Shown here: positions 41,369-51,486 of the stretch, in pieces
How the letters are laid out: each line of letters starts with the position of its first letter
Position numbering within the stretch: the stretch's first letter is position 1
Assembly (NCBI GenBank): GCA_021292165.1
Contig: CM037879.1
Span: forward strand, 16,019,525-16,083,524
Reading direction: 5' to 3'
DNA: 64,000 nucleotides
Source: Shinisaurus crocodilurus
Taxonomy: Eukaryota > Chordata > Lepidosauria > Squamata > Shinisauridae
Translations under genes and position numbers: made by a program
The notes under the pieces: generated by a model
Databases searched by the model: none
Seen by the model: the letters and a program-made list of their open reading frames with translations, nothing else
What the model was told of the DNA's origin: nothing

Positions 41369-42569
41369 CCATTTTAATAGCAGGTTTTTTTAATTTTGTT
41401 GCAAACTCTACCATAGATTTACCTGGTTGAGGTGTTAACCCTCTGAACTTTTTCCTAAAGTGCTCAGGGCCTAACCTGAACCTTTTAAACACAGTTTCTT
41501 TGAACTGAGCATAGGAAACAGCCTCCCCCTCTGGCATGCTATTATAAATCTCTGCCAGCTCCCCTTTGATTAAATTAGGCACAAACTTCATGTAATCACC
41601 CTCCTGCAATCCCCACTTCTGTGCTGCCCTTTCAAAAGTGGTCAGGAACACTTGTGGGTCTTCTCCTGGGGTGTATGCTGTGAAGTCCTTCGGGGTAACT
41701 CTGACAGGCTGCTCCTGTTTCAATTGCATCATCCTTTCCTCGTGTCTGCGTTGTTCCTCTTGGGCTTGCAGTTGCTCTTTCTGGGCTTGCAGTTTCTCCT
41801 GGTGCAGCTTTTCCTCATATCTGCGTTGTTCTTCCTGGGCCTTAAGCTGCTCCTGCCGCGCCTTTTCCTCATATCTGCGTTGTTCTTCCTGCACCTTAAG
41901 CTGCTCCTGCCGCGCCTTTTCCTCATATCTGCGTTGTTCTTCCTGGGCCTTAAGCTGCTCCTGCCGCGCCTTTTCCTCATATCTGCGTTGTTCTTCCTGC
42001 ACCTTAAGCTGCTCCTGCCGCGCCTTTTCCTCATATCTGCGTTGTTCTTCCTGCACCTTAAGCTGCTCCTGCCGCGCCTTTTCCTCATATCTGCGTTGTT
42101 CTTCCTGGGCCTTAAGCTGCTCCTGCCGTGCCTTTTCCTCATATCTGCGTTGTTCTTCCTGCACCTTAAGCTGCTCCTGCCGCGCCTTTTCCTCATATCT
42201 GCGTTGTTCTTCCTGGGCGTTAAGCTGCTCCTGCCGCGCCTTTTCCTCGTGTCTGTGTTGTTCCTCTTGGGCTTGCAGTTGCTCTTTCTGGGCTTTAAGC
42301 TGTTCCTGCTGCAGACGAAGCCGCTCCCACTCCAACCGGGTCTCCTCTTCCTTCTGCTTTGCCACTAGCTGCAGTTCCTGTTCCCGGAGCTCCCATTCTT
42401 TTGTTTGGGGTCCTGCTACACTAGGGCTAGAGGGTGCAGCTCCTTCTATTGCCGCCTGGGAGATCAGCATAACTTTCAGTTCTTCCGCTGTTTTCTCCTC
42501 CCATGGCAAATTGTCCTTTTTACACTGCTCTATCAGGGCAGTTTTGTTCATGGAGAGATATTGGCTCAT
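41361..42569 (-). pseudogene. Gag (coiled coil and capsid N-terminal part)
   Basis: 402 codons. Residues 1-40 (MNKTALIEQCKKDNLPW, EEKTAEELKVMLI) form a helix-turn-helix that resembles a SAP-like motif. Residues ~60-290 are a highly charged Glu/Gln/Arg coiled coil; its centre is an 18-residue tandem repeat encoded by 54-bp units. Residues ~300-400 (YTPGEDPQVFLTTFERAAQK, LIKGELAEIYNSMPEGEAVS, FRLGPEHFRKKFRGL) are the capsid-like fold seen in Ty3-type Gag. The frame is lost at an A7 run near 41390 and ends at 41361, with the next capsid segment continuing in the overlapping frame. Whether the A7 run is a mutation, a sequencing error or programmed slippage is open. Confidence 0.85.
41809..42290 (-). 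repeat. 54-bp tandem repeat within gag
   Basis: Eight near-identical 54-bp units (41809-42240) plus a diverged ninth. Each encodes EEKARQEQLK(A/V)QEEQRRY on the minus strand. A and V variants alternate (A V A V V A V A, from the N-terminus), suggesting expansion by larger blocks. Because 54 is a multiple of 3, other frames also stay open, which explains long spurious ORFs on both strands. Confidence 0.95.
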
Positions 42570-42690
42570 CCTAATAGCCTCACTGGGTCCCTATTCTGCA
42601 GTCCTGAAGTTCAAACATACACTGCTTTTGCCAGCTCTATTAGTAAAAAAACCCAATTTCTGTTTGGAGTGCTTAATCTCACTGTTCAGG

Positions 42691-42708
42691 ATCGCTCCGC
42701 TGCCACCA
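42691..42708 (-). promoter_or_regulatory. Primer binding site, tRNA-Leu-like
   Basis: On the minus strand TGGTGGCAGCGG starts two bases after the 5' LTR. It fits the 3' end (CCGCUGCCA plus CCA) of a leucine tRNA such as the AAG isoacceptor; the following bases diverge. tRNA identity is from memory and less certain than the site. Confidence 0.65.
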
Positions 42709-42710
42709 TC

Positions 42711-43297
42711 TGTCAAGGTTCCGCTACTGCAGGGACCCCTTAACCTTCCTTTGGGAGATCTCTGCCTCTCCTCAAAGCCCCTCCCGTTCCAGGAGATCAA
42801 GTCCTTTTACAGCTTCCAATAGCATGGGTGTAGGCTGTAGACGTGGTGAATAAGTCACTCCAAACTCTCAGGGTAAACAACAGCACTTTACTTATAATAT
42901 TAGGGTATTTACTTAATAGAGTGGTTATAATCCAAAAGCAAGTATGAAAAAAACAAACAAACAAACAATCCAACGTTCTCTAGTTTAACTTCAGACTACC
43001 TATCTCCTATGCAGCCAGTCTCTCCCTCTCTGCTTCTCTCTCTGCTCTTTCTGCTTCTGCAGTCAGGCTCCCACTGCTGCTAGCTGACCACACCCCACAC
43101 ATATATATCCTTCCCAGGACTGGAAGGTTATAACCTTGTGACCTTGCACAGGAGAACTAATTCTTAACTTCTATTGGGTGAACTAAAACTCTCAAACTCC
43201 CCCTCCCATCCAAGTGTTTGGGCCTTCAGGCTTCAATAAACTGAAGCCTGTGTAGGCCTCAACAAACCCAATCCTGTGTAGGCCTCAATCCCTCACA
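42711..43297 (-). repeat. LTR (5' copy in element orientation)
   Basis: Same 587 bp as 37741-38327 with about 8 substitutions and no indels. It is followed on the plus side by the duplication gtggg and host DNA. As the 5' LTR it would hold the promoter; the TATA-like box is at about 43096-43110 (minus). Confidence 0.95.
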
Positions 43298-43497
43298 GTG
43301 GGGAAGCCATATCATGTTCCAGGGGAGTTGACAAATATTGCTCAGTTTGGACTGTGACATCTACACTTGATGCACCATCCCTTCTCTCTTCAGGAAACAC
43401 TAAAGGAGGATCAGCAGAGCTACCAGTTACTCAGGGGAGCCCTACACAAATGGCCTGTTGATAGTGTGAGGGAGCAGATCCAGCCCTAACAGCAGTC

Positions 43498-43692
43498 GCT
43501 GGTGGCTCCAATGTCACTGGGGCGGTGTATCCACTCTGGGGTACAGTCTGAACTTTAAAGGAGCTCTCCATGGTGCTGAGCCTATCCTGGGGTTAGGGTT
43601 CAGGATCATGGACAGCTCCTCCAAAGGTCATACCAAAGCCTGGAGTGGATACACCACGTCACCCCACCCCACTGACGTTGGAGCCACCAGCC
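43498..43692. repeat. Inverted repeat with ~40-bp arms
   Basis: ctggtggctccaatgtcact ... gtgtatccactct (43499-43538) pairs with agtggatacaccac ... gacgttggagccaccag (43640-43692). Loop of about 100 bases. No coding potential; possibly a decayed MITE. Confidence 0.65.
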
Positions 43693-44064
43693 TCCACCGG
43701 GCCCTAACATTTGGCAGAGTGAGGCGGCCACTTCAGGAGGCAACCACTGTGGGTGGGGGCGGGGCAGGGAGCAGTGGTGAGGTTTTAGAGGACAGAGCTG
43801 TGGGCGCCACACAGCCTGCCCTGCACTCCCTTGGCCAGCCTGCTGCCCTCAGGAGCAGTGGAGGATGCTGCCCTATTGCTGGTGTTAAAGTATGGTTCAG
43901 CTACCAGTCTGGTCAGCTTTTGTCCATGGAATGTTGGGAAGGCATCATTTGTCCTTTGCCCCATGCAGCAAAATCTCCTAGGCCAGGGAGGAATCTCTTT
44001 GCATATCTCTTTGGATCCTGGCCATTGTGTGCACTGAGTGCACCTATGTCCCAAAATAATTTCT

Positions 44065-44385
44065 TTAGGGCACAATCCTATGCTGGCTGGGGCATGCTGG
44101 GAGTTGTAGGACTTTTTTTTTTCTTAGTGTGGTGTAGTGGTGAGAGTGTTGGACTGGGACCCGGGAGATCTGGGTTCTATTCCCTGCTCGGCCATGAAAC
44201 TCCCTGGGTGACTTTGGGCCAGTCACTGACTCTCAGCCTAACCTACCTCACAGGGTTGTTGTGAGGATGAAATGGAGAGGAGGAGGATTATGTAAGCCGC
44301 CTTGGGTTCCTTGCAGGAAAAAAAGGCGGGGTATAAATATAATAAATAAATAAATAGGATTTTGCACTTAGGGAATTGACGTTAG
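44065..44385. mobile_element. AGGGCACAATCCTATG MITE split by a SINE
   Basis: tttagggcacaatcctatgc, ggggcatgctgggagttgta, ggacttttttt on the left; taggattttgcacttaggg on the right. Without the SINE this would be a palindromic copy like 58577-58702. Confidence 0.55.
44126..44356 (+). mobile_element. Sauria-type SINE, full length
   Basis: The clearest plus-strand copy: AGTGTGGTGTAGTGGTGAGA, gagtgttggactgggacccg, ggttctattccctgctcggc, GACTTTGGGCCAGTCACTGA, CAGGGTTGTTGTGAGGATGA, gtaagccgccttgggttcct, aaaggcggggtataaatata and an (AAAT)4 tail. Confidence 0.93.
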
Positions 44386-45354
44386 TCAAATAACAACATC
44401 TTCCCCTCCTCTTTAAAATAGCTTGACATTTTTCATGTCACTACTTAATCAACGTGATCAACAGCTTCTCCAACTACATGCAAAGTTTACGTCTGACTAA
44501 CCTTTATCACAAAGCTACCATCCAGTGTCAAAGCTTCTTTGCAAATATAATGTTGCATAATTCAAAACATTATCATAGAAAAGCAATCACTACAAATGAG
44601 TAACCCCCAGGATTAACCTTTGGTTAAAACATCCCTTTAATAATTTTCTCTTAGATGTTTTTGTTTTGGCTTTTACACTCCCCCCCCCCCCGCTTTTTAA
44701 ACTCATTATTTAAAGAACAACATTTAATTGGCAGTGGGATGGAACCAAGCCCCTCAAACTTTATATCTCTGTCAATTACTTTACCATCACAGACTCCAAG
44801 GCAGAGAATACTTCATTATGACAGGTCACCACCTCTGACATATCTAACCCTACTGGAATGAACCTTCTAGTAATGTGCCCAAATTGAAAAGCTGTTTAAT
44901 TTATGTTCTTGCTGGATTCATGGCTCCACTGCCTAATGTATGACTGATTTGTATGCCAGCATTACTCCCTGGTGAGAAATATGAAATAGCTGAATTACAT
45001 ATTAGAAAGGATGGAAAGATCCAGCCAAAGACTGCAGTGTAGTTATGGCTTTAGCGACTCAGTAATGACTTACATAATGTTCCTACTTATATGTGAAACC
45101 AAGGCATGATTCATATCTCAGAAATCTTTACACGATCTGTGTAGCTGTATTTGAATTAATGCTCCACTTTCTGAGGTTATGCACCAGGCAATCAGCATGT
45201 TATATTCCACAAACAAGGCATGCTACTGCTCCAGCATTATTAATAGGGAAAGAAATCACCCTTCCAGTTTATGAAAGAATCCACAGAGACCTGCCAGAGT
45301 ACACATGTAGGCATATATTTATAAGAGTGCCGAAAGCTGAAAGCCCACGCACAC
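44386..45354. other. No recognised gene
   Basis: AT-rich, repeat-poor DNA; a C12 run at 44680-44691. No exon is supported. Confidence 0.35.
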
Positions 45355-45425
45355 ACACCTGGGAGCAAGTCATCCCATTGAACTGAATGGGACTTACTTC
45401 TGAGTAGACATGCATAGCATTTCAC
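45355..45425. mobile_element. Short MITE fragment
   Basis: acctgggagcaagtcatccc, attgaactgaatgggactta, cttctgagtagacatgcata. Same family as 34437-34532. Confidence 0.5.
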
Positions 45426-45782
45426 AGTTAATTGCAACTAGGTGCAGAACAAAAGTAAAATGAAATCATCCCTTCCATCAGGCTCACAATCTAAAAAGAA
45501 AAGGGGGAAAAGAGAGAGAGAGAGAGTCAAAAGGAGAGGGGACTTAAAGGGAAATGAGTAGAAAAAGAATCAAAGAAGTCAAATAGATCATCAAGAAGGC
45601 AGTGAATGAGAGAGCAAAATGAGTTTCAATGATTTCTTAGCAGAGGACAGAGAAGAGGCCAGTCAAACATCTAAAGAGAAAGAGTTCCACACATAACGGA
45701 ATGTGCAAGAGATGAGGGAAATAGCTCAAGAGAGTGGAGATTCAATAAACAGATTCACCTTTGATGAAAAGGGCAGTGGAGG

Positions 45783-45970
45783 AGGAGAACAGAGTGCTGG
45801 GCTAGGAGCGAGGTGCTCTGGGTTCAAAACCCCACTCAGCCATAAAGCTCACTGAATGACCATGGGCCAAAAAGTATCTCTCAGACCTCACAGGGTTGCT
45901 GTGAAGATAAAATGGGCAAGGGGCAGAGATCTATGTTTGCCACCCTGAGATACTGGAAGAAATGTATTGA
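45783..45970 (+). mobile_element. Old Sauria-like tRNA SINE
   Basis: gagtgctgggctaggagcga, gggttcaaaaccccactcag, gctcactgaatgaccatggg, cacagggttgctgtgaagat. The 3' part (gccaccctgagatactggaa) differs from the young copies, so this may be an older relative. Confidence 0.6.
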
Positions 45971-46030
45971 TTGATTGACAGACAGACTGACAGACAGACC
46001 AAGGCCATCAATATCACAGAACAAAGTCAG

Positions 46031-46340
46031 AACATAAGAAGAGCCCACCTGGATTAGTGTAAAGACCTATTTATTCTAGCATTCTGCTTTCACAGTGGCC
46101 AACCAGATGCTCAAGGGAAGCCCACAAGCAGGACATGAGCACAGCAGTACCTCTCAGCCTCTCAGCCACGTTCCCCAGCAACTGGCATACAGAGGCATAC
46201 TACCTCTGATATTGGAGCCTTCATGACTTGTAGCCATTGATAACCTTATCCACTGTGAATTTGTTTAATCCCCCTTTAAAGACATCTTAGATAGGCATCT
46301 CTCTTTATGCCTTTTGCTGCACAGTTGCCTAGGAAGGAGA
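46031..46340 (-). mobile_element. CR1 (L3-like) 3' end, diverged
   Basis: aacataagaagagcccacct, tctagcattctgctttcaca, cccacaagcaggacatgagc and the catactacctctgatattgg words, antisense. Confidence 0.75.
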
Positions 46341-46764
46341 AGAAACTTGAAAGCGAAAAGACCTCCAGCACAAGCTTCACCTCATTTCATGATAATAGGC
46401 AGAGAAGACATCATCTCTGAGTTCTCTGCAGAACTTTGCACACCATTGACTCAGTCTAAATATTAAATGAGCCAACTTTCAAGTTCTCCACAATGCTTCT
46501 CCAAGCTGGATTTTAAAGAGAACAATAACAACAAAAGTGAGGAGAGAGGCTGAGCATGATAAGAAAGCTGCTATGTTTGCACTTTGTAACCATTTTAAGA
46601 TGGAGTGCAGAAGGCAAGCCCATACAGTGGATTATTCCACTGTGTTTGATGGGGCATAATCCCTAATAAGTGAGTATAGGATTGCAACCTTAACTATATT
46701 AGGCCATGCTAGATGCAAAGCAAAGTTTAGGTGGCACCAAAGGCTACTAGGAGAAAGAAACAAT
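46341..46764. other. No clear feature
   Basis: Nothing assignable, apart from taagtgagtataggattgcaacctta at 46668-46693, a fragment of the 34437 MITE. Confidence 0.35.
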
Positions 46765-46872
46765 AAAAAAAAATGGAGAGAAGGAGGACTAAGCAAGCCA
46801 CCTTGGGTCCTTGAAAGAAGAAGGAAGGCAGAATATTGATGAAATAATAAATAAATAATAAATAATAAATAG
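46765..46872 (+). mobile_element. Sauria-type SINE 3' fragment
   Basis: aatggagagaaggaggacta, gcaagccaccttgggtcctt, then aaataataaataaataataa tail. Confidence 0.65.
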
Positions 46873-47838
46873 TCATTCTTCTGTTTTTATTCTTATTTTT
46901 GAAAATATAAAAGCCAGCAGTTTCTAAAATCTGTCTCCGGCACGAAAGTAGAGTTTTGGAGAACTCAATAGTGTCTAGGGATGTCCAAATCAGCAAAACT
47001 TGAGTTTGGCGAAGTTCTCTATTTTCTACCTTGAAATCATTCTGAAAAGAAGGGTTTTAAAAAAATGTTTTAAATACATACATAAATAAAATAAATGTCC
47101 TAACAGAAACACATCGAATCTTCATTGTATTTGGATGTTAAAAGTTTATTCTTTTCACTGCTAGCCAAAACATATATATCTCAGGCAACACCACCACACT
47201 AAACCAGAATTTTTCCAACATAAATATAAGCCCCAAATGATGCCATTGGATCTTAAGTATATATAATTATGGGCTGAATTAAAGCCTTAAACTATTGCTT
47301 AATTTGCAATCGTCGAATGAGATGTACACACAGATTGCCATCCTACATACAATGGGTCTGTTCAAATTGCATGGCGTTCAATTGAACTTAAGCAGTCTAT
47401 GCACTGGATTTCATGCTTTGGCATTTCCCAGTTAGCAGAGATGGTGAGACAACATCCATCTTGGCCAAGTGTTAAATGCAGGAATGCAGTCTAAGGGTTG
47501 TTGTTGTTTTTTAAGACACAGACATTCATGCCTCCCAATCCCATAATATCCTATTGCATGTGGGGGCACTGGACTGGACATGTAGAATAGATGTTCTACA
47601 TGTACATAGGTTTCTACTAAACTTAATAAAAAGGGCAGGCCCATTGATCTGTGCAATCTAATAATGCAGGAACCCATTGTGTGTGGAAAACCAATGGTTT
47701 CTGTATATCTGGAGGAGGAAAGCAAACCTATGGCTCAACTAAGACTCTATGCCTACAGAAATGGGCACAATATGGATGGACTACCCACCTCTGGTCTTGG
47801 CAATGTATGTATATTCAGATGAGAATATCTCACCACCT
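46873..47838. other. No recognised gene
   Basis: CTAGGGATGTCCAAATC at 46976-46992 is a GGGATG-type terminus without a partner. The rest is unassigned. Confidence 0.35.
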
Positions 47839-48065
47839 TATTTATTTTATTTATTTATTTATTATATTTATACCCCGCCTTTTTTCCTGCAAGGAACCGA
47901 AGGCAGCTTACATTATCCTCCTCCTCTCCATTTTATCCTCACAACAACCCTGTGAGGTAGGTTGGCTGAGAGACCATGACTGGCCCAAAGTCACCCAGGG
48001 AGCTTCATGACCGAATGGGGGGATCTCCCGAGTCCCAGTCCAACACTCTAACCACTACGCCACAC
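47839..48065 (-). mobile_element. Sauria-type SINE, full length
   Basis: Minus strand: gtgtggcgtagtggttagag, tgttggactgggactcggga, gtgactttgggccagtcatg, ttgttgtgaggataaaatgg, ccttcggttccttgcaggaa, aaaggcggggtataaatata and an AAAT tail. The 5' end duplicates (a second acactacgccacctttcatct follows at 48079). Confidence 0.9.
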
Positions 48066-49150
48066 CTTTCATCTACACTACACTACGCCACCTTTCATCT
48101 ATGAAATGAATAAAAATGACTGTGATTCTTTGCAGCATTTAAAACCCTGATCTGAAATATGAGGGCAAACTCAATGACAGAAAACAAATATTCCGTTATG
48201 TAGAGAATGGCTTGTTTACTACTTAGTAGTCCTTTAATGTCGCCAGACCAGAGGTCACCTTCCACACCCAATGAGGCAGTGAAGACAGGTTGTAGTCCTA
48301 CAGCAAAAAACAAAAGGAAGAGAAAATCTCAAAGGAGTAATTTGGACTCAACAATACACATATCTACAAACCTTCCAAGGCCCATTTCTATCTATGTGTG
48401 GCATTTGTGGAAGCTCATAAGAGGGTGACAAACTATAGCCTGAGATACGTACTTAACTGTGTCTGAGAAATGGCTGCTCTCTCAAATATGATTTCATCAT
48501 TTTCTTGGGGGTAAAGCCCTGGGAAACTGTCTTAATCAGACAGTTTCCCAGGGCTCCTATTTGGTGTGAGCCACCGCATTATGTCATGGGTCAAAGTCTT
48601 GTGCATGTAAAATGAGAAATAGGCCAGAACAAAGTTGATCACATGAGTTAATCCCTGGCAAATTTAACATCACAAATGCAAGCTGCAAACTCTCACCCCC
48701 TCTTTCCTTTGTTCTTTTCCCCCCTGTAAACGATCACAAGCCTGGGTTAGGTTCATTGATGCTGTCAGGGTTATGTGACCTCTAGTCTGAAGCATGCCAA
48801 AAAGAAAAAGAAAAAATAGAGTGCTGTTTCACAAACTTTAAAAGAATGTATGAAGAAAACAGATATTATGTTTGCAGGGTGCAATGTTCTGCTATTAAGG
48901 GTGTGATCACCTGTTGGGTGTGTATGTCAAAACTGACAGCTTCTAATCCCATTTCCTGTTTCAGGTCTCACACTTCCAAGCTGTCATGAATGACATTTAC
49001 TCTATTGCTTTGTGAGTCAATGTCTTCAAGTCAGAAAGTGGGCAGAGTTCTGCAATGTGATCCTAAGCATGCTTACTCGGATGGATGTTCCACTTGGCTC
49101 AAAGTGACTTACTCCCCTTTCATAGGTTTATAGACTGAAATGGACAGTAA
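48066..49150. other. No recognised gene
   Basis: Unassigned DNA, except the hairpin at 48515-48555 and a decayed MITE piece at 49055-49130. Confidence 0.35.
48515..48555. repeat. Perfect 18-bp stem hairpin
   Basis: AGCCCTGGGAAACTGTCT and AGACAGTTTCCCAGGGCT are exact complements around the loop TAATC. Confidence 0.95.
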
Positions 49151-49169
49151 AGAATAACGTAAGATAAGA

Positions 49170-49995
49170 ACATTAGAAGAACATAAGAAGAACATAAGAA
49201 GAGCCCTGCTGGTGCAGAGCAAATGTTTGTCTAGTCCAGCATTCTGTTCCCACAGTGGTTAACCAAATGCCCATGGGAAGGCCACAAGCAGAACATGAGT
49301 GCAATAGCACCTTCCCACTCAAGATATTCAGAGACATACTGCCTATGATATCAGAGGTAATACTTAGCCATCATGGCCAGTAGTTATTGATAGCCGTATC
49401 CTCCATGAAGTTGTCCAATCCCCTTTTAAAGCTGTCCAAATTGGTGGCCATCACTACATCTTGTGGAAGTAAATTCCATAGTTTAATTATGTGATATGTG
49501 AAGAAGTACTTCCTTTTATCTGTCCTGAATCTCCCACCAATCAGCTTCGTAGGATGACCATGTGGTTCTAGTATTAGGTTCTAGTATTATATGAGGGGGG
49601 GGGAGAGAGTCCACTTTTTACACACCATGCCTAATTTTATACACCTCTATCACATCCATCCTTTTTTCTAAGCTAAAAAGTCCCAAATATTGTACCTTTT
49701 CCTCACAGGGGAGTTGTTCCAGCCCCTTGATCATTTTGGTTGCTCTTTTCTGCCCCCATTCCACTCTAAAATGTCTTTTTTGAGGTGTGATGACAAGAAT
49801 AGAACATCATATTCCACATGTGGTCACACTGTAGATTTGTATAAGGGCAGTATGATATTGGCAGCTTTGTTTCTGATTCATTTCCTTATGATCTGCAACA
49901 AAGGATTTGCCTTTTCCACAGTGGTTGCACACTGGCTTGGTGTTTTCGATCTTGTCCAGCATTTTGTTTCCAAAATGGCCATCCAGATCTATTTA
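49170..49995 (-). mobile_element. CR1 (L3-like) 3' region, ~0.8 kb
   Basis: The longest CR1 3' copy here. The left end has tandem gaacataagaa units (49170-49202), the reverse of a (TTCTTATG)n tail, which sets the strand as minus. Further in: catcactacatcttgtggaa, gaagtacttccttttatctg, ttgatcattttggttgctct, cacatgtggtcacactgtag, all antisense CR1 3' UTR landmarks. The frame 49690-50037 is not a gene. Confidence 0.85.
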
Positions 49996-50164
49996 CAATG
50001 TATTTGTTTTTTAGATCTTTCTAAACAAAGTGTCTGAGGCAGCTAGCAACATCAATGAAAATTAAAACAACATAGCAGCAGTATCTGGAGATGCTGCTGA
50101 AAAGCTTCTGAAGTCATCCAACAATATCCACTTTTATTTGTCCCCAGTATAATGTATTCAGTGG

Positions 50165-50605
50165 CAGGGGAGAAATTAGTTCACTCTGCAGTTTTATGCA
50201 AACTTACCAAATTCTTACTAATGATACCCAGTTGAACGTAAATATCCGCACTTTCCTGAAGTTTGCACCCAAAGTTTGCACATCAAAAGGGCGCATAACA
50301 CAGAATCAAGGGCACAAAAAAGTGTATATTACAGAGAGCTGCACAGAAGAAATTTTTATCTTCACAGAAACAGCCTTCAAAAAAAAAAACCCCGACTGTG
50401 TATAATTTGAAAATGCATTAAAATGCATACAAAATGTGTACAAAAATGTGAACATTTTGAGAAACATGCATGAAAATACATACACATTTTCAGGTGGACC
50501 TTTAAAAAACAAATTGCAAAGTGAGGTGGTAAGGGGGCAGAATGAGGTTAACTTTGGAAAAATGAGGAAATGATTGAAATAGAGCTTGATAGATTTATCC
50601 ATCGA
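50165..50605 (+). repeat. AT-rich hAT-like family, copy 4
   Basis: gcaggggagaaattagttca start; gatagatttatccatcgatg end. Contains tttatgcaaacttaccaaat and repeated aaaatgcatacaaaatgtgt-type words. Confidence 0.6.
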
Positions 50606-50669
50606 TGGTGTGCTACCTCATACTGTGGAGGTTTCATTTAGCTAACATAGCTAAAGGCTGTTGATAGAC

Positions 50670-50795
50670 CTATATCAGCGTTTCCCAACCCCATGCCCTC
50701 CAGGTGTGTTGGACTACAACTCCCATGCTTTCTGGGTATGCCCATGCTTTCTGGGGGTGATTGATGTTGTAGTCCAACACATCTGGAAGGAACCA
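50670..50795. mobile_element. Palindromic hAT-like MITE
   Basis: CAGCGTTTCCCAACCCCATG, ccctccaggtgtgttggact, acaactcccatgctttctgg; right arm gatgttgtagtccaacacat, ctggaagg. A duplicated atgctttctggg at the centre. Confidence 0.6.
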
Positions 50796-50892
50796 GATTG
50801 ACTTAATTTATGAGAGAAGGAAGGACGTACTAAAGCATATAAGGTACCAATCAAGTACTGCATCTCAAGTACTGAATACCTGAGATGCAGTA

Positions 50893-51183
50893 AGAACATA
50901 AGAAGATCCCTGCTGGATCAGACCAAGGGTCCATCTAGTCCAGTATTCTGTTGACACAGTGGCCAAACACCTGCCCACTGGAAACCCACAGCAACTGGTG
51001 TACTGAGGCATACTGGCTCTGATACTGGAGGTAACATATAGCCAGTCAGGACTAGTAGTCATTGATAGACTTCTCCTCCATGTATTTGTCCAATCCCCTT
51101 TCAAAGCCCTCCAAATTGGTGGCCATCACTACATCTTGTGGAAGTGAATTCCATAGTTTAACTATGCACAGTGTGAAGAGTTG
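50893..51183 (-). mobile_element. CR1 (L3-like) 3' end
   Basis: aagaacataagaagatccct, gctggatcagaccaagggtc, catactggctctgatactgg, cttttaaagccctccaaatt-type words and catcactacatcttgtggaa, antisense order. Confidence 0.8.
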
Positions 51184-51199
51184 ATATCCAGAGATTACC

Positions 51200-51486
51200 A
51201 TAGCCTTGTGCACACACAACACAGCAAGCCATGGATCCTGGATTATTAAACATGATGTACACAAGCAGTGTGCTGGTTTGTTCACTCCTCCCTTTGTCCC
51301 AAAAGTTAAACAGGAAGCAGCAATTAAGCATAGTTTTCCCATTAAATCAGAACCCAGGAGTATGGTTAATTGCCCCCAAAAGGACAGGATCCATAAGCCA
51401 GCTTTCAGTTATGCTGCTCATGCACATTATGGTTTAAGGAGCCAGGATCCATGGCTTAATATCATGATGTGCAAATGTGGCCATTG
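51200..51486. mobile_element. Inverted-repeat MITE
   Basis: Left agccttgtgcacacacaaca with aagccatggatcctggatta pairs with the right ggagccaggatccatggctt, aatatcatgatgtgcaaatgtggcca. Arms of about 50 bp. Related in style to 24277-25089. Confidence 0.6.

Larger units (their letters stand above)
37741..43297 (-). mobile_element. Gmr1-like Ty3/gypsy LTR retrotransposon (defective)
   Basis: A 5,557-bp element in minus orientation is bounded by two 587-bp LTRs and a 5-bp duplication gtggg (37736-37740 and 43298-43302). Minus-strand order: primer site, Gag with coiled coil, SCAN-like capsid end, zinc knuckle, protease, integrase, remnant of reverse transcriptase thumb, RNase H, polypurine tract. 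Integrase upstream of RNase H is the inverted order reported for Gmr1-like elements, whereas most Ty3/gypsy elements have it last. The catalytic reverse transcriptase core is absent. Two frame changes (near 41390 and 40650) and one stop (39301-39303) split the reading frames. LTR similarity indicates recent insertion, so it was probably mobilised with help from other copies. Confidence 0.92.

Noticed and set aside
41638..42822. Long plus-strand open frame rich in Cys/Ser, and overlapping frames at 41652 and 41729
   Set aside because: They are shadows of the 54-bp gag tandem repeat; a unit divisible by three keeps all frames open.
37741..43297. Endogenous retrovirus
   Set aside because: There is no envelope frame, the pol order is Gmr1-like, and the duplication is 5 bp; it is a Ty3/gypsy retrotransposon.
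44126..44356. tRNA gene at the head of the Sauria-type SINEs
   Set aside because: Box A and box B are present but no cloverleaf of standard length closes, and the head is fused to a SINE body in every copy.
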